Assembly (NCBI GenBank): GCA_023512835.1
Contig: CM042085.1
Coordinates: forward strand, 30,985,812-31,049,811
Source of the DNA: Taxillus chinensis
Taxonomy: Eukaryota > Streptophyta > Magnoliopsida > Santalales > Loranthaceae
DNA: 64,000 nt
Direction of reading: 5' to 3'
Shown: positions 23,841-36,619 of the stretch, one piece after another
Layout of the letters: each line of letters begins with the position of its first letter
Numbering within the stretch: position 1 is the first letter of the stretch
The notes under the pieces: model-generated
What the model saw: only the letters and a program-made list of their open reading frames with translations
What the model was told of the DNA's origin: nothing
Database searches by the model: none
Program-made: the position numbers and the translations under genes

Positions 23841-24646
23841 TGAGTGAGGACCTATGAAATGAAGTTCTGATTTATTATGTGATAGGGGGGTATGCGTACA
23901 TTATTTGTGATATGCATTTGATGCCATGATTTATTTGAGTTACATGTGATGCCATGATATGAGTTAAGTTGCATGTGATGCCATGATGTACGTGAGTGCC
24001 ATGTTTGAGGCATGAGATGCTTTGTTATGATTAATGAATGAGATACTTGGCTATGATTGAGATTTATGGGATAGACGTACACTTGTGAGGCTAGTTGTGG
24101 TATAAGCCCGTGAGGTTAAGTTGATAGTGCCTAAGAAGTATGATAAGTTGATGATGCCTAAGAGGCATGACTTGTGTTGGGACCTGAGAGGTAATGATGA
24201 TAATTGATGATAAACTGATAATGTGATTATGTGGGTTCGATGTGACACTCTAAGTGCACATGTCCACATTATACATATGGATAGAGTATGAGTTGAGATA
24301 AGTTGGAGAGACATAATCCCTGCTGAGCTGTGGTTACTCACATCTCTTGTTGTGTTTGTCTTTGTTTGTTTCATGTGTCAGCAGGAATTAGGAGATTCAC
24401 CTGAGGTGGAGACTATGTTTGTTTGGTTTGTAATAATATGACGTAATCTCATGGGAAAACTATATATGTATTGTGTTGATGAAAATGAGAATTTTGTATT
24501 TGTGTGTTATATATGTAGTATGGATTAGGGACGACACCTGTGCTAAGGTCTCTTTATTGGTGTTTTCACTAATTCCTTGTCCCTTCGGGTATGGGCATGA
24601 AGATTGACTAACCAGTTTCTGCGGGTCGAAAATCCAAGATGTGACA
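23841..24646 (+). mobile_element. Tekay-like LTR, left end uncertain
   Basis: The right end (tttctgcgggtcgaaaatcc, then GTGACA) is the inverse of the start of the LTR at 39515, and the two align inwards for more than 350 bp. The left end is probably at tgagtgaggacctatg (about 23841), comparable with TGTGAGGACCC at 60059. No primer site follows and no target duplication is seen. Confidence 0.6.
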
Positions 24647-25643
24647 CCACCCTTTCCTGAATGAGAGATCAAGTTTTAAAACTGTTTCTCGCCCCTGCTT
24701 GTGCGGGATAACCCGCCCTGTATAGTAAGGGCGAGGCAAAAAACAGGTGAGATAGTGGATGCAGATACCCATTACCCACCCTATCTGCTTGTTACACTTT
24801 CTAAAAAAAAAGATTAAGATAGAGAGATACGATTTATTTATTAATTTATTTACTTTTGAAATTAATATTGATTTTTTAAAGCAACTTCCATTATTGAAAG
24901 AATATTTTTTTTGCTATAAAAGTTATCAAGACTTCATAGGAAATTAATTTAATGATTGTTTAATTATATAGGATGGGAAAAAGATATTGATGAACATTTA
25001 AAAAACATAGATGTTATACAAAAATTTTATAATATGAGCAAGAACATTGTGGTTTTTCTTCTTCTAATATTAATGTTATATTTTTAAATATCAATAAACT
25101 TTTATCATTGATAATTATAGTTTATATTTTTATATCTTTGTATTTTAACTAAATTGGTATATTTCGTTTCAATCTCGTTTCAAAATGATAATAATGCGAA
25201 ACATCCATTAATTCCATTTTACTCAATATTTTGACTTTTACACGCATTTTGGTTGGTACATTTTTTTGTTTTTCTTATTTTTAACATCTCAACCTCAATC
25301 CTTCAATTATCATTTTTCTTCAATTTCTTCTGTTTTTTTCAACCAAATAAAAGTTGGAGTTTTTTTTGTTTTTCATTTATATATATAAAGGGTAATGCTA
25401 AAGAAAAATGAGAGTTCAATTATATTCTACTTATAACCAACTATCTTATATAATCTAATATGATGGTTCAAAATCAAACACATTAACCCCGAAATACCTG
25501 CATCGCCAAATTGATCTCGTGTTGTCACGCAAAACCTACATGGATTCCATTATCACCAGTCGCTACAATCTCTTTCATTGACTGTGTTGCCATTGCTACC
25601 CTTTGTGACCACGCCGACTGCCGACCTTGTTGCACACTCACAT
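24647..25643. other. AT-rich spacer with a GC-rich inverted patch
   Basis: At 24680-24790 the words cgcccctgc, gcgggataacccgccc and cattacccaccctatc resemble the interior of the hAT elements at 1-152 and 25644, so a hAT scar is possible. The rest is AT-rich without genes. Confidence 0.35.
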
Positions 25644-25974
25644 TAGGGATGGCAACGGGGCGGGTTTGGGACGGGTCACCCATATCCCGAACCCGTCCCG
25701 TCTAAGAAAATGATATCCCAAACCCGCCCCGAACCCGTTTAAGCTGACCCGAAACCTGTCCCATTAGGGTCGGGGCGGGGCGGGTACCCGTTAAACCCGC
25801 GGTATTACCTTAGATATATGGGTTTGGGCCGGGTTATCCCGCCCCGAATCCTTACCGGGTCGGAGGTACCCGTCCCAAACCCACCCCGAACCCGATTACA
25901 CTTATCCCAAACCTGTCCCATTAGGGGCGGGGCGGGGCGGGTACCCGGTATAACCCGCCCCATTGCCATCCCTA
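25644..25974. mobile_element. Complete hAT-type MITE, 8-bp TSD ACTCACAT
   Basis: This 331-bp element begins TAGGGATGGCAACGGGGCGG and ends in the inverted form (ccgccccattgccatcccta). It is flanked by perfect 8-bp duplications ACTCACAT at 25636-25643 and 25975-25982. The TIR sequence and 8-bp duplication are those of hAT transposons. The interior is a series of alternating GGGCGGG and CCCGACCC-type words, so it can fold extensively. It has no coding capacity and would depend on a hAT transposase elsewhere. Confidence 0.92.
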
Positions 25975-25982
25975 ACTCACAT

Positions 25983-27075
25983 ACTGCCTTTTGAAACTGT
26001 TTAAGATGCCACAATGGCTGAATTTTCACGTGTTGTTCTTTTTGAAGCAGGCACAGTTGAAAAGGATGCCAAATTGCTTTACATATAACATAGTATTTTA
26101 CGTGCCAGGAGAAAGCCTAGCCTCTTGCATCCTTTGGTACATGTACATTGCAACATCAAGAAACCTAACTTTTGCATGGATGTCGATTAACATTGAGCAT
26201 GTGACACAGTCAAGTGCAACACTTATATCCTGCATCTGGTAAAAACATTGACTGCATCACTCAGGTAGTTAACCCGACCATAAATATGAATCAGATAGAT
26301 AGGTCATAACATTAGACTGATAACCATCCTAGACCATATAATTGAGTAATTTGTTTATCAAGCCAAACTACCTAGCATGACCAAGGATTCCAATGGTTGT
26401 ATAAATATGTTCATCATGCCCAATTTAATTGCCACCATATGCAAGTAACACTGTCAATAATATGCCCATTGTTTGGAGGCTGCTACCCATTGGAACAAAT
26501 CCCATGCCGATTTTTGTATCCCTTAAATGCTTTTTAAGACTCCTTTTGGGATGCCCCAGTTAAACTTAATGCCTGAAGAATATGCCCCTAAGAATTGGAA
26601 TTTGCCTATTATTTCAGTGTATTGTTTTCTACTAACTATAAAGATATTCTTTTTTTTTTTGTATACTATACATGTCTCGGTTAGATAATGCAGCTGGATG
26701 TGGTGTGATTTATCACACAATTTTGAATTGATCTCAATACTCCACCTCCATCAGATGTGGGAATTTTATAATTCACTAAATCTGACAAATTACCTATTGC
26801 TGTAATACCTACTTTAATAAATTGGTCAGAAAGTACAAGAGATAAGTTTGGCACCACATTTTGAACTCCATCAATGCTACCACCAACAGAGCTGACGCAT
26901 TCAAATCTTCTAAGCGAACAAGGGGCAAAAACTAAATATTCTTTGGCATAGAAGTTGGGTACCTGATACTGTTTGCATCATGACAATTTGGCACCTTAGT
27001 TGCTTCTTCTGAGAAAAAATTCCTAACTCTCTTTGATGTCTTGGATGCTAATATGGGTGGTTTCTGGGAAAGTAT
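25983..27075. other. Intergenic, with exon-like minus-strand sequence at its right
   Basis: The sequence is non-repetitive and of moderate composition. On the minus strand, 27070-26700 and the flank beyond the solo LTR (28532-28648) read with few stops in places (for example SQKPPILASKTSKRVRNF), which could be a decayed gene or transposon fragment. I could not identify it. Confidence 0.25.
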
Positions 27076-27280
27076 TGTTGGATCAAGCCTAGAATTTGGA
27101 TAATGCTGATAAAGCCCTATGTAATTTGATTTGAGACCTTTGTTGTTTTATCTTAAGTCATTGCAGAAGATATGACTTTCATCCAGATCTACACTCGTGA
27201 GAGCAAAGCTAAGGATAGGATACATATTCCTGATCCAGGTGAGAATGAGTGTCGTCAAATACTTGGTATATAACCAAGTC

Positions 27281-27885
27281 TTTACTTCATACGGAATAAG
27301 GATCATTCGTGCGGACTAAGAACCTAAAAGCTACGGACTAAGAAATCCGCACCTAATACTTCAAATGGACTAAGTCAAATAGATGCGGAGTAAGAATCTT
27401 AGTCTACAAAGTCGCACAGAATAAGAGAGTCGTCACGGAGTTGAAAAGTTAAGTCTTCCACTCAACCGGACTAAAGTAAAGAAGACACGGAGTAAGGAAT
27501 CCGAGTCTTCCATACATGCGGAGTAAGGAAGCACTTCTACGGAATAAGGACTTGAGTCTTTATTCGCACGGAGTAAGAAAACTAGATGCGGAGTAAGGAA
27601 TCCGAACCACTCACTGATGCGGAGTAAGGATGTACTGATACGGAGTAAGCCATCCATTCCTTTAACTTATGCGGACTAAGGAAACTAGATGCGGAATAAG
27701 GAAGCGCTGGTGCGGAGTAAGGAAGCGCTGGTGCGGAGTAAGCACTCCGACCTTCTCTTTCATATGGAGTAAAGAAGCGCTTACACGGAATAAGGATTCC
27801 AGTACCAAATTGATACGGAGTAAGCAATTAGTATTACGGAGTAAGGATCCGAGCTTAGTTTAGCACAGAGTAAGGAACCTTACAC
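27281..27885 (+). repeat. CGGAGTAAG word array
   Basis: Ten exact CGGAGTAAG copies and many variants (CGGACTAAG, CGGAATAAG) occur about every 20-60 bp in one direction, often followed by GAATCCGA or GAAGCGCT. Spacing is irregular, so it is not a simple tandem satellite. It lies upstream of the LTR TATA box, a position where enhancers would be expected. The same word recurs at 44105-44650 and 60240-60345. Confidence 0.88.
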
Positions 27886-28181
27886 CGGATTCAAGAAGAC
27901 GCTACTTCAACTTACCTCTTCGTATTCAAAGTCACCAGCTCGCTGCTTCCCGATGTAAGACAAACTTGTTGAAAACTTAAAGCACCTTACACGTGGATCA
28001 TCCGAATATGTAGACACAACTTTAACTACACTTGGGAACTTACAAAGACTCTTATGCGTTGCAAACCCAAGATCTTGAAGACCACATTCGCAGCAATTGA
28101 GACAGAGAGATTTCCGAGAGACAGTAAATGTGCACAATGTCCGGAACAACAAGTTCCAAGATTGTCTCTTGTGGATGTCGC

Positions 28182-28189
28182 TATAAATA
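28182..28189 (+). promoter_or_regulatory. LTR TATA box
   Basis: TATAAATA downstream of the word array in the solo LTR. The sister LTR has TATATATA at 44931-44938 in the same context (gatgtc.ctata). Confidence 0.6.
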
Positions 28190-28648
28190 GTAACACTTGT
28201 ACACTTTAGCATGGGTGCATAAGTGAACATGTAATAGTTTTGTATATGTACCAAAGCTCATTAAGATCATAGAGGCTAGCGTGTGCGTACTTGTAAACAG
28301 AGTGCTAAAGAGTTGTTAAGTAGGTCTAAAAGCTTTCAAGCTTTAGTCTGCTTCCATTTTGTTGTACTTATCATACTGATAATAAAATAAAATACTTCCA
28401 CTATCTGGTTATCTTTCGCATTGATTCTATTTCTTAACCAGATAAGTGTTGTGCCAAAGAGTAAGAAAAGAGTTTCGATAAGAGCCTATTCATCCCCCCC
28501 CCCCTCTAGGCTCCAAGGGACCAACAAGTATGACATCATTTCTTGTGTGTTTTTTTGCAAACACTATTTTTCCATTCTCATCCTCAGTTGAAGTGCAAGA
28601 ACTTCCATCCGATCCACTAATTAAAAAGGAACATACGTAGTTGGATAG

Positions 28649-29562
28649 TGTCACGTCCCCAAATTCTGAAAATCACATAACTAGGAATACGACTTCCCCA
28701 CGCCCACTCCAGGGGTCGAGGGATTGGTGACTGATCCAATCATGTACAATACTACAACAAGGGTAGAATTGTATACTCCAATGAATTAAATTCAAAATTT
28801 ATTAAAAAGTATGACAATACAATCATTTCTCATAAATGTCCAACACACAAAATAACTCACTTATAAGTTTTATCAATAAGGTTTATACAACTGCCATAAA
28901 ATATATCCTACACCAAGGATGTCCCGATCTGCTCCAGCAAAGCTCCACTAGCTACTCCTTACAACTTGTAGAAAATAGAAATAAAGTAGGGTAAGTACGA
29001 ATGCCCAGTAGGTGATCTCTATCTCCACCAGCCTATCACATAAATTCCTAGGTTTATATTATCAGTGTATGCTTGTGCTAGTATAATGTCATATTTTATC
29101 ACAGTTAACGTACATTAAATCACAAGGCAAGACATCACATCACATTTCAATCATTAAAGGTTTGCATCGGCCATTCATCCATCCGTGGAAACTTCCGCTA
29201 CCACCCTTCAAGAATTTGTGTTACTACTAGACAGCCATATGTGGAACTTGTAGTGTCCCTAATGACATCTTGCCATATATGGCACCTGGGTTAATCAGCC
29301 ACCTAGGGGACCTGCGGCCTCTTGCCAGCCTTATGTGAGACCCACGGTTAACCCAACCAACTCTACCGCCATATCCACACATGTAATTAATAAACAAAAT
29401 TTTCTAATAGTCAATATTCAATACAATAGCTCACAAAATATTATTTGGGCTTGATATTAATTTTTTGCGTTATACTTGTGGATTGTGGCACGCTATTATT
29501 ATTTGGCTTGATACTATTAATCTAAAATTAAGAATAATATTGTGTCTTAATATTAATTGTTT

Positions 29563-29601
<39 letters not shown>

Positions 29602-29673
29602 TGTGGTATGTCATTACTAGTTGGTGATTTAAATACTTGTATTAATAATAATGATCCCATAATAATAAACTCA

Positions 29674-29717
<44 letters not shown>

Positions 29718-30067
29718 TATATATATGTCAAACAATAATTATATTATTTCCAAACTCAAATAAACTCAAATAAACTCAAATAAACTCAAATAAACTCAAA
29801 TAAACTCAAATATGTCAAACTCAAATAAACTCAAATACTATATATATATATATATATTTCCAATTCTAACACATATTATTAAAGTAACAACTTAAATATT
29901 TAAATAATTATATTAATAATATTAACGTCATAATAATTGTAAACTTAAAATATTAAAATAATATTAATAATAACTTAAACGCTCACGCTAAGGCCCCTCT
30001 GCCAAATAAATATTCTAAACTCTATTCGGGCCTAACTTCCAACCTCACATAAGTATGGGTCTTTACA
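28649..30067 (-). mobile_element. Solo LTR of the Tekay-like family, TSD GATAG
   Basis: This 1,419-bp LTR starts TGTCACGTCCCC and ends GGGTCTTTACA, bounded by GATAG at 28644-28648 and 30068-30072. It aligns with the solo LTR at 11196 from its first base (ccacgcccactccaggggtcgag). The interior has TA microsatellites (29566-29598, 29679-29727) and a 10-bp tandem repeat. It lies only 117 bp from the solo LTR at 27076. Confidence 0.9.
29752..29838. repeat. 10-bp tandem repeat (TAAACTCAAA)
   Basis: Six perfect consecutive units of TAAACTCAAA, a short break (tatgtc), then further units. Flanked by TA microsatellites. Confidence 0.9.
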
Positions 30068-30072
30068 GATAG

Positions 30073-32281
30073 AGTGCTAATTTGCTCTGCTTAAATATCG
30101 TAGGTGGCGAGTGAGTGTGCAATAGGGGTTTGTGGCTGTCGTGGTCATTGATAGAAGGATGTAGCAGCTTGTGATGGTGTGGATCCTGGTTTTGGTTTTG
30201 TTCCCGATCAATTTGGTGATAAGGTATTTTAGGATTACTGTTTTTAAATTTGAGTCATCAAATGAGATTAAGTAAGATCTCATGTGAATAACACTGCACT
30301 CCTTAAATCTTTTGCATTCATTTTTGTTTAGTATTACCCAATATATATATATATATATGAGTCATTACATGATATCAAGTAAGATCTCACGTGAATAAAA
30401 TTGCACTCCTTAAATCTTTTGTACTCAATTTTTTTTACTATTTTCTTTCCAGGTAAAAAAATCCCTTGATTGCCACTTTTCAACTCAACAAAACCACAAA
30501 ACCCATACCACTCGCAGCAGGAAAGCTGACTGCCCTTTGATTTTCTTTAATCAAAGTTATATACTTGGAGCTGACATCCTTTCTATATTTTAAGGTATAA
30601 ATACCTTTAAACTTAGTTCGAAAGATGTCAAACTAAGGATTTCCCTCACATTAATATATGGAAATTCCATTTCTGATGGAGAAGCTTTAGAATTTTGTCT
30701 CCTAAGTTGTGGACCAACAAAGTTTTTGGAGTTTGAATATACTCTATGGTGAATACCAATATGAAGATATTGGTAAGCCTTTTGATATTTAAGAATGGAG
30801 AAATCAAACTAAAAAGTGCTTGAAGAATGACTTCTTATTGGAACTATTTCTCCATGGATTTTATTTTTATATCGTGATTTTAAGTCTAACGTACCTATCT
30901 TGTAGATGCTAGATGGTTTCACAACTGATAGAGACCAATATGTGATTGTCCGGTCAAGGTTTTCATATAACAAAAATATTATTGATATTCTACATATCCC
31001 AAGGATTACAAATGGATGTCTCCCTTAGTTGACTATCATTACAATCGAAAACTTTTTTCTCTTACGGTGTAAATGTGGAAAAGAAAGATGTTATGAGGTT
31101 TGGAAAGCTCTGTGGAGAGCTATATATGTGTGTGTGTGGGGTTTTGAAGTTTTGTTTAAATTTTTTAAATTTTAACAGCAATTGATGTAAATTGTTATTA
31201 TATTTCAAATTGTCAAATTTATATAATTTTATTTATTAGTGTATGAGTGACTAGCCGAAGTATTTTGGTTCTTTAAATTTAATTATCACTGACGCTAGCG
31301 TCTAAGGTTAATTCTCAATAAAACATTTCTTTAATTAACTACGAATAAAAACAAAGACAAAACAATAAGATGTTTCCTTCTAATTTACATGTGGTATTTC
31401 CTCATAAGTCAAAAAGTAATTAACATAATTCTAATGTGTCATTTTAAAAAATATTTATATATATAAAATTTATTTACTGAACGCCAAAATTGAGTAATAC
31501 TAGAATATTTCGTTTCAATGTTGAAATTGAAAAGCAAAACAAGATATATAACTTTGATTTTAACCTCTTCAACAAAACTTTTGCGATCCACTTAGTACAA
31601 TTTTTTTTCCATTTATTAAATTATAAATGGTTTGAGGCCAAATATGCCACCTAACCAATTGTGAGAATGGCGACAACGTTTGCGTCTGGTAGTAGGATTA
31701 TTGGATTTTTTTTAAATATTACTTTTCACTCAATTTTTTTCTCCTCAACATTTGAAAACATACAAATGCAAATATTTACAGTGCGGGCTCGAAAGACCCA
31801 AACCAAGCTGGCCGCAAACTAACGCTGAGCAATGAGTCTTGGTGATTGGACTCGGCGCGATAAAGCCCGAGTCCAACATACCCGGCTGGCCCTTTTGGTT
31901 TTCGGTAGCATGGGCCTAGGAATGACAATAACGGAACGTGAAGTAACAAACAATACGAAAAGAGTGACCTCGTACTGTCCGTGTGTTTTAAATTTGTCAT
32001 AGGGTCATGTCTCTGTTTTGTAATTTGAAATCTGACATTAAAAATGGATATTTTTCAGTAGTTTTAGAAACTTTTTTTTTAAAAAAAATGTATATCAATA
32101 TAGCATCGTTTTTTGGTGAAAAATAATAAAATTACGTAATTTTACTACACATCATTCAGGAGAGGAGCGAATATATTTAAATTACACTATTTTGATACGA
32201 AGTGTTATAAATATGCTGATATGTATATTTTTTTTAAAAATATATATATATATATGTTATAAATATGCTGATATGTATATT

Positions 32282-32312
<31 letters not shown>

Positions 32313-32780
32313 ATGATGACAAAACCACATAAATTTGCTATGTTTTCGTATATTGCCGAGGAATTTTGTAGAAAGGATCCGAACTCATTTTTGTGGAGAG
32401 CAGTTTTTTGACTCATAGGGTCTGTCATGTTTATTTGTCAGCTGTGGCGCAGGGCCCCGGGTTAACCCCATGATTCTTTTGTTCATTTTTCTTAAAAAAA
32501 AGAAAAAAAGAAAATGAAGTCAATACGCACTAGCCATGATATGGGAATATGGATGCCGATATGCAACTTTTTTTTGAATCCTCCACCCATCTCATATAAT
32601 CACCGACGCTCAATGAAACAGTCCCCCCCTCCCAAAATGATTACTCCATTAACGAACAACACAAAGAGTGATAAAAATTAACATCTACTATACCAATCCC
32701 CCACCCCACTCGATCATCATTAAAAAAAAAAAAAAAAAAAACGCCCCGCCGGCGCCTGAAATTACATACATACATTATCG
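30073..32780. other. AT-rich intergenic spacer 3' of the receptor kinase
   Basis: No gene recognised. At 32208-32290 about 33 bp (ttataaatatgctgatatgt...) is duplicated around TA tracts. A GC-richer patch at 31780-31930 reads open for 74 codons on the minus strand with no known domain. The stretch 30073-30300 continues the pre-insertion sequence left of 28644. Confidence 0.4.
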
Positions 32781-35700
32781 TTACACCATTGTGGCAATCT
32801 TATAGTCCCTCAGAATCTTATAATGGTCAGCGTCAGCGGCATTGCAGCAAGTGTTAGTGCACACGAAACCTTTGCCGCTCTCTCCGTTCTCGAGCAACTT
32901 TCTCTTAGGCTTAGCCTCTTGTAGCATGGACACGACGTCCCTCATGGCAGGACGGTCGGCTGGGTTCTGGCTAGTGCACAGCAGCGCAATCCTAAGGACA
33001 ATAGTCATCTCTTCCCTCACTGTCACGCACAGGGGGCTCAGGTTTGGGTCGACCACCTCGTTGATCCCGTCCTTGGACTTGTTCCTTACCCTGGACCGCA
33101 CCCAGTCCACAATCCCGCACCCCTCCCCGAACTCGGCCTCCACGGACCGTTTTCCCGTAAGGATCTCCATCAAAACGACGCCGTAGCTGTATATGTCGCT
33201 CTTCTCGTCCACTTGCATGGTGTAGGTGTACTCTGTAAAAACAAAAAAAAAAAAAACCGCAACGTCCACCGTCACATGCGTTCATCGATGAGCATAGATG
33301 GTATACATACATACTACGCGCGGGCACACACACAAATATTGTAAAGTCAAAAGGGTCATAATTGGATTGAATCGTAGGGCTGGGAAATTTTGGGGGTATT
33401 AATTTATGGGGTGAAATTAAGGAACGTCTTTAAAGGGAAAAAGTGGAGGTGGGACCCGGACGGAAAGGACAAAAGGAATGAAAAATTTAAACGGAGCAGT
33501 CACTCCTGCGCGCGGTAGTGACACCAAAAAGAAGCATATGAGTCACGAGACAATGCGCACGCCACATACAACACCTCATAGCGCACCGTAGCATTGACCA
33601 GAGTATAATAATTATTATTAATATGGACGACGCATGAGTGATAATGATAAACATCTACTTCAAGCATTGACGAGGACGTGCCCTAAGCCGGTAAATCCAA
33701 TTTCAAATATCGTAAACTACCCGGCCCACAATACAAATAAAATAAAATAATACGATAGGATGACGGGTGAGGCGATATATATAAATAATATAATACGGAT
33801 GAAGTCACTCTGCTTTTGAAGAGAGTGCGATATATATAGGGGGAAAAATAATAATTAAATAGAGTGCTAAAGTACGCACCTGGCGCAATGTAGCCATAGG
33901 AGCCAGCAATGACCGACATTGACACGTCACCCTGGACCAGCTTTGCAACCCCGAAATCCGCCACCCGGGCCTCCATGTCATCGTCGAGCAAGATGTTACT
34001 GGGCTTGAGGTCGCGGTGGACGATGACCGGGTCGCAGTCGTGGTGAAGGTAGCAGAGGCCCTGTGCGACCCCAAGCGCGATCCGGTAGCGCGTGACCCAG
34101 TCCGCAGCCAGGTTGGCGGGCTTGCTGTTCCCGTGCAGCAGATCCTCCAGGCTGCCGTTGGCCATGTACTCGTACAGCAGCATTGTGCACTCGCCGTTGC
34201 CGCACCAACCCAGGAGCCTCACCACATTCCGGTGACGGACGTTCCGGAGCGCCTCCACCTCCGCAAGGGCTCCTCCGCCGCTGCCGCGCAGCTTCCGGAA
34301 CATCGTCCCCGACCCCACTCCCGCCGCAGCCCCCGCCGAGTTGGACAGCCGCTTCACCGCTATGATCTCGCCGCCCGGCATTTGGGCCTTGTACACCGTC
34401 CCCGTGGAACCCATCCCCAGCACGTCGTCCGAGAGGCACTCCACCACGTCGTCCGCCGTGAAGTTCAGCCGCTGGAACGCAGTCAGCGACCACGGCCCCG
34501 CCGCTTTCTTGAACTTCCCTTCGCCGGCGGAGAACCGGCCGCGGAATCTGTCCAGGAGAAGCCGGCTGACGGCGAAGGAACCGAAGATGGCGGCTGCGAA
34601 GGCCGCCGCCAAGATGAAGACCACCGCGCCGGTGTTACCTTTCGGACCGTTTCCTTTCTGCGCGTCGGCGCACCGGGTGGGGAGGCTTCCGCCGCAGAGG
34701 CCGCTGTTTCCGAGGAATGCGGACGGGTGCAGCGTGGACAGGACGGTGCAGGTGGAGGGGATGGGGCCGGTGAGGCGGTTGGTGGAGACGTTGAAGCTCT
34801 CCAGGGTGTTGCAGTTGGTGAAGTTTGAAGGGATGTGACCGGAGAGGAGATTCCCCGACAGGTCGATCTCGGCAACGGAGGGCGGGGACGTGATCTGCCA
34901 CGGTATCTCCCCGGAGAGGAAGTTGCCGTGGAGATTCAATGAAATGAGCTTCTCGCAGGCGTCGATGTCGGAGGGAATGGGGCCAGTGAGGGAGTTGTCG
35001 GCGAGCTGGATGTTGTACAGCTTCTGGCAGCCCTTGAAGCTGGGGATGGGTCCCACCAGGCGGCTCCAGCTGGCGGAGAAGATCTGCAGGCTGGGCGAGG
35101 TCCAGATGTTGCCGGGGAGCCCAACCTCGAAACCGTTGCGGGACACGTTCAGGTACTGCAGCTTGGGGGCTCTGGCCAGATCTAGCGGGATGGGTCCCGA
35201 GAAGCTGTTGCTGCTGAGATCCAGGTACGTCAGGTTCGTTTGCCCGAACCCGTGGGGGACAGAACCGTTGAGCTGGTTGTTCTGGACTCGAATCCTCGCC
35301 AGCGGCGTACAGTTGGCCAGCGACGGCGGGAAACCCCCGGAGAAATTGTTTCGGAAGAGGATGAGCTTCCTCAGCAGGTTCCCCCGACAGAGGCTGGGCG
35401 GGATGGGGCCGGTGAACTTGTTGGTGGACACGTCCAACACCTGCAGCTTCCCGTTGGATCCCAGGTTTTGCGGGAGGACTCCTGCGAAAGAGTTGTTCCA
35501 AATGTAGAACGTTTCCAGATTGGGGAGGTCGCCCAGGCCGGGGGGAACCTCGCCACCCAGAAAATTGTTCATCAGGTTCAACTCCCGAAGCGCCACCAGG
35601 GAAGCGAACCCCCGAGGGATGGTGCCCCTGAGCTGGTTGTCGGAGAGATCTAGGTTCTCCAAGGACGCCAGGTCGCCCAGACTCCCGGGTATCTCGCCGG

Positions 35701-36619
35701 AGAACTCATTCTTGTGCAGCAGGAGCGTCTTCAGCCTGGTCATGTTGGCGAGGGCCGCCGGAGGCAGCGGGCCGGAGAAGTGGCAGTTGGAAATATCGAC
35801 GTAAGTGAGGCTGCGCAGCCACGTCAGCCGGATGGGAAAACCGCCGGCGAAGCTGTTGTAACCGATTTCCAAGTGCTCCAGCCGTTTCAGCCCCGGGAAC
35901 CCCGGAGAAATGGTTCCGCTCAGCCTGTTTCCGGCGATGTGCATGAACCAAAGGTTCTCTAGCCCCCCGTAGCTGTCGGGCAACGGGCCGTCGAACTCGC
36001 TGCCCCCGAGATTGAGGTACTCGAGGACCCTCAGCTGCCCGATCTCCGGGGGAAGAGGGCCCGCGAAGTTGTTGCTGTAGGCGTCCAGGAAGACCAAGGA
36101 CTTGAGCCTGGAGATTCCGGGGGGGAACTGCGTGGCAAAGGTGTTGTGGCTTATGTCCAGCGAAGTCAGTTGGGTCAGGTCGAAGATGAACCCCGGGAGA
36201 GGCCCCGAAAAGCTGTTGCGGCTGAGATTGAGCTCCCTCAAGCTCACCAGGTTCCGGATTTCGACAGGTATGTCGCCAGAGAGGTTCCGGCGGGAGAGGT
36301 CGAGGGATGTTACGTTGTTGGTTTGGGGGTCGCATTCGACGCCGAACCAAGAGCACCACGCTGGAACTCCGCCGGAAAAGTCTGGACCGGTGAAGTTGTT
36401 GCTGCCAACGCCGCCGCCTCCAGCAGTTGCAGAGGCGGGGTTAGTCCAGTGGCGGAAGGAGGATTGGGGGTCAAGGAGGGCAGACTTGAGGGCGAGGAGA
36501 GCGAGGATGTCTGGATGGGATGATGAGAGAGAAGCGGCTGCCGCCGAGAAAACCAGGGAGTTTCGGACAACAATAATGAGGAGGGCTCGGAGGAGAAGTA
36601 AAGAAAGGGGCCTGTTCAT
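32781..36619 (-). CDS. LRR receptor-like kinase of the PXY/TDR type (two exons)
   Basis: Exon 1 (36619-33880) and exon 2 (33232-32781) join in phase 1 at GSYGYIAP-E to give 1,063 residues, close to the 1,041 of Arabidopsis TDR. Residues 1-25 are a signal peptide. WCSWFGVEC (88-96) is the N-terminal cysteine cap of about 22 leucine-rich repeats, closed by LCGGSLPTRC (641-650). A transmembrane helix spans about 664-689. The Ser/Thr kinase has the glycine loop GMGSTGTVYKA, Lys756, HRD 868-870 and DFG 888-890, so it is an RD kinase with all key residues. The juxtamembrane block GPW-LTAFQRLNFTADDVVECLS is characteristic of PXY/TDR, receptors for CLE41/44 (TDIF) peptide at the plasma membrane of vascular cambium. 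That role is inferred by homology. The loop after Lys756 has a Gly/Ala-rich expansion. Exon 1 is strongly GC-rich. The gene looks intact. Confidence 0.95.
33233..33879 (-). other. Intron of the receptor kinase gene
   Basis: The donor is GTGCGT (33879 downwards) and the acceptor a pyrimidine run ending TTTTTACAG at 33233. The phase-1 join restores Glu of the APE motif (GYIAPEYTYT), the conserved intron position of LRR XI kinases. Length is 647 bp. It is AT-rich compared with the exons and holds no visible element. Confidence 0.93.

Larger units (their letters stand above)
27076..28526 (+). mobile_element. Solo LTR, probably Ty1/copia, TSD AGTAT
   Basis: This 1,451-bp LTR starts TGTTGGATCAAG and ends GGGACCAACA, flanked by AGTAT at 27071-27075 and 28527-28531. 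It aligns with 43893-45259 across its length. It holds the CGGAGTAAG array (27281-27885), a TATA box at 28182, and a C-rich end (attcatcccccc...ctctaggctcc) of the kind common in Ty1/copia LTRs. The superfamily is therefore inferred. There is no internal region. Confidence 0.9.

Noticed and set aside
27281..27885. CRISPR-like or satellite reading of the CGGAGTAAG array
   Set aside because: Words are 9-12 bases with irregular spacing and no constant spacer length. It sits inside an LTR of a plant genome.
29553..29763. ORFs of alternating Tyr and Ile on both strands
   Set aside because: Translations of TA microsatellites.
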